Assembly (NCBI GenBank): GCA_030622375.1
Contig: JAUXGC010000081.1
Coordinates: 1 to 5,774 of the forward strand
Source: Sulfurovum sp.
Lineage (GTDB): Bacteria > Campylobacterota > Campylobacteria > Campylobacterales > Sulfurovaceae
Length of the DNA: 5,774 nucleotides
Direction: 5' to 3'
How positions within the stretch are numbered: the first letter of the stretch is position 1; each line of letters begins with the position of its first letter. The position numbers and the translations under genes were made by a program. Shown in pieces: positions 5,551 through 5,774 of the stretch. The notes under the pieces were generated by a model, which saw only the letters and a list, made by a program, of their open reading frames with translations, made no database searches and was not told where the DNA came from.

Positions 5551-5576
5551 TCTTTAAGCTAGAGAACGCTTAAAGA
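5551..5576 (+). other. 5' leader hairpin before the DUF1104-like gene
   Basis: TCTTTAAGC (5551-5559) and GCTTAAAGA (5568-5576) are perfect complements around an 8-base loop. It lies immediately after the predicted transcription start and 15 bases before AAGGA (5591-5595), so it leaves the ribosome binding site open. Such 5'-terminal stems usually stabilise an mRNA. There is no T run, so it is not a terminator. Confidence 0.6.
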
Positions 5577-5601
5577 AAATCATAGTAAAAAAGGATAGAC
5601 A

Positions 5602-5774
5602 ATGAAAAAGATACTTATAGCGAAGAGTATAGCAGCAGCGACTTTGATGGCAATGGATTTTACAGCAATGACACTTACCGAGCTTAATGCCTTAAGGGGT
5701 ACAGTAGCCGTAGAGGACAGAGAGACATTTAGAGCAGAGATGCTGAGTCGTATTAATGCCATGAGTGATGTAGA
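5602..5774 (+). CDS. Small exported protein, DUF1104-like, cut by window end
   Basis: The 57 residues visible begin MKKILIAKSIAAATLMAMDF, a signal peptide probably cut after FTA (residue 22), so the product is likely periplasmic. The mature part reads MTLTELNALRGTVAVEDRET and continues FRAEMLSRINAMS. The pattern 'eeL..lrG.v...d...fr.Em..Ri..M' resembles DUF1104-type small periplasmic proteins of Campylobacterota, and is charged and helical. The function of that family is unknown to me. ATG at 5602 is supported by AAGGA (5591-5595) six bases upstream. The frame is open to the window edge. Divergent from the superoxide reductase gene with a 246-base intergenic region. The gene is confident, the family name is tentative. 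Confidence 0.75.
   Translation, partial: MKKILIAKSIAAATLMAMDFTAMTLTELNALRGTVAVEDRETFRAEMLSRINAMSDV

Overview
The window looks like chromosomal DNA of a free-living Campylobacterota bacterium of the Sulfurimonas/Sulfurovum/Arcobacter kind. This is inferred from the AT-rich sequence, promoters with TATAAT-type (often TGnTATAAT) -10 boxes and no clear -35, TTG/GTG starts, a mononucleotide G tract of the phase-variation type, and small periplasmic DUF302 and DUF1104-like proteins. I could not confirm the taxonomy by a search.

Layout. Positions 1-1791 (minus strand) read, in transcription order, as a small lipoprotein gene, an MltB-type lytic transglycosylase (mltB), and a Vat/CatB-type xenobiotic acetyltransferase cut by the window edge. 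They look like one operon: the first two genes overlap, the next gap is 28 bases, and there is no terminator between them. The lipoprotein gene is the most interesting item. A good ribosome binding site, GTG start and textbook lipobox are read in one frame, while the six-cysteine mature domain is in another, and the two meet exactly at a run of nine G. Eight (or eleven) G would restore a 90-91 residue lipoprotein, so this looks like an OFF-phase contingency locus, or else a sequencing error.

A divergent promoter region (1792-1938) separates this operon from a plus-strand pair: a secreted RNase T2 family ribonuclease and, overlapping it by 4 bases, a PIF1-like SF1B helicase. A hairpin at 4206-4232 separates the helicase from a convergent minus-strand gene for a periplasmic DUF302 protein. 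Upstream of that, on the same strand, lies a one-iron superoxide reductase (neelaredoxin type). It is bracketed by two palindromes that share a 14-base sequence, one at its stop codon and one over the -35 region of its promoter.

The last 170 bases hold the start of a small exported protein (DUF1104-like). Its promoter has two 11-base-spaced GGTAACAA repeats next to a TATAAT box, the arrangement of an OmpR/PhoB-type response regulator site, and a 9-bp hairpin at the predicted 5' end of the mRNA.

Most products act in the envelope or periplasm (lipoprotein, MltB, RNase T2, DUF302, DUF1104-like). The superoxide reductase points to oxygen defence in a microaerobic or anaerobic organism. I saw no tRNA, rRNA, CRISPR array, insertion sequence or prophage gene.
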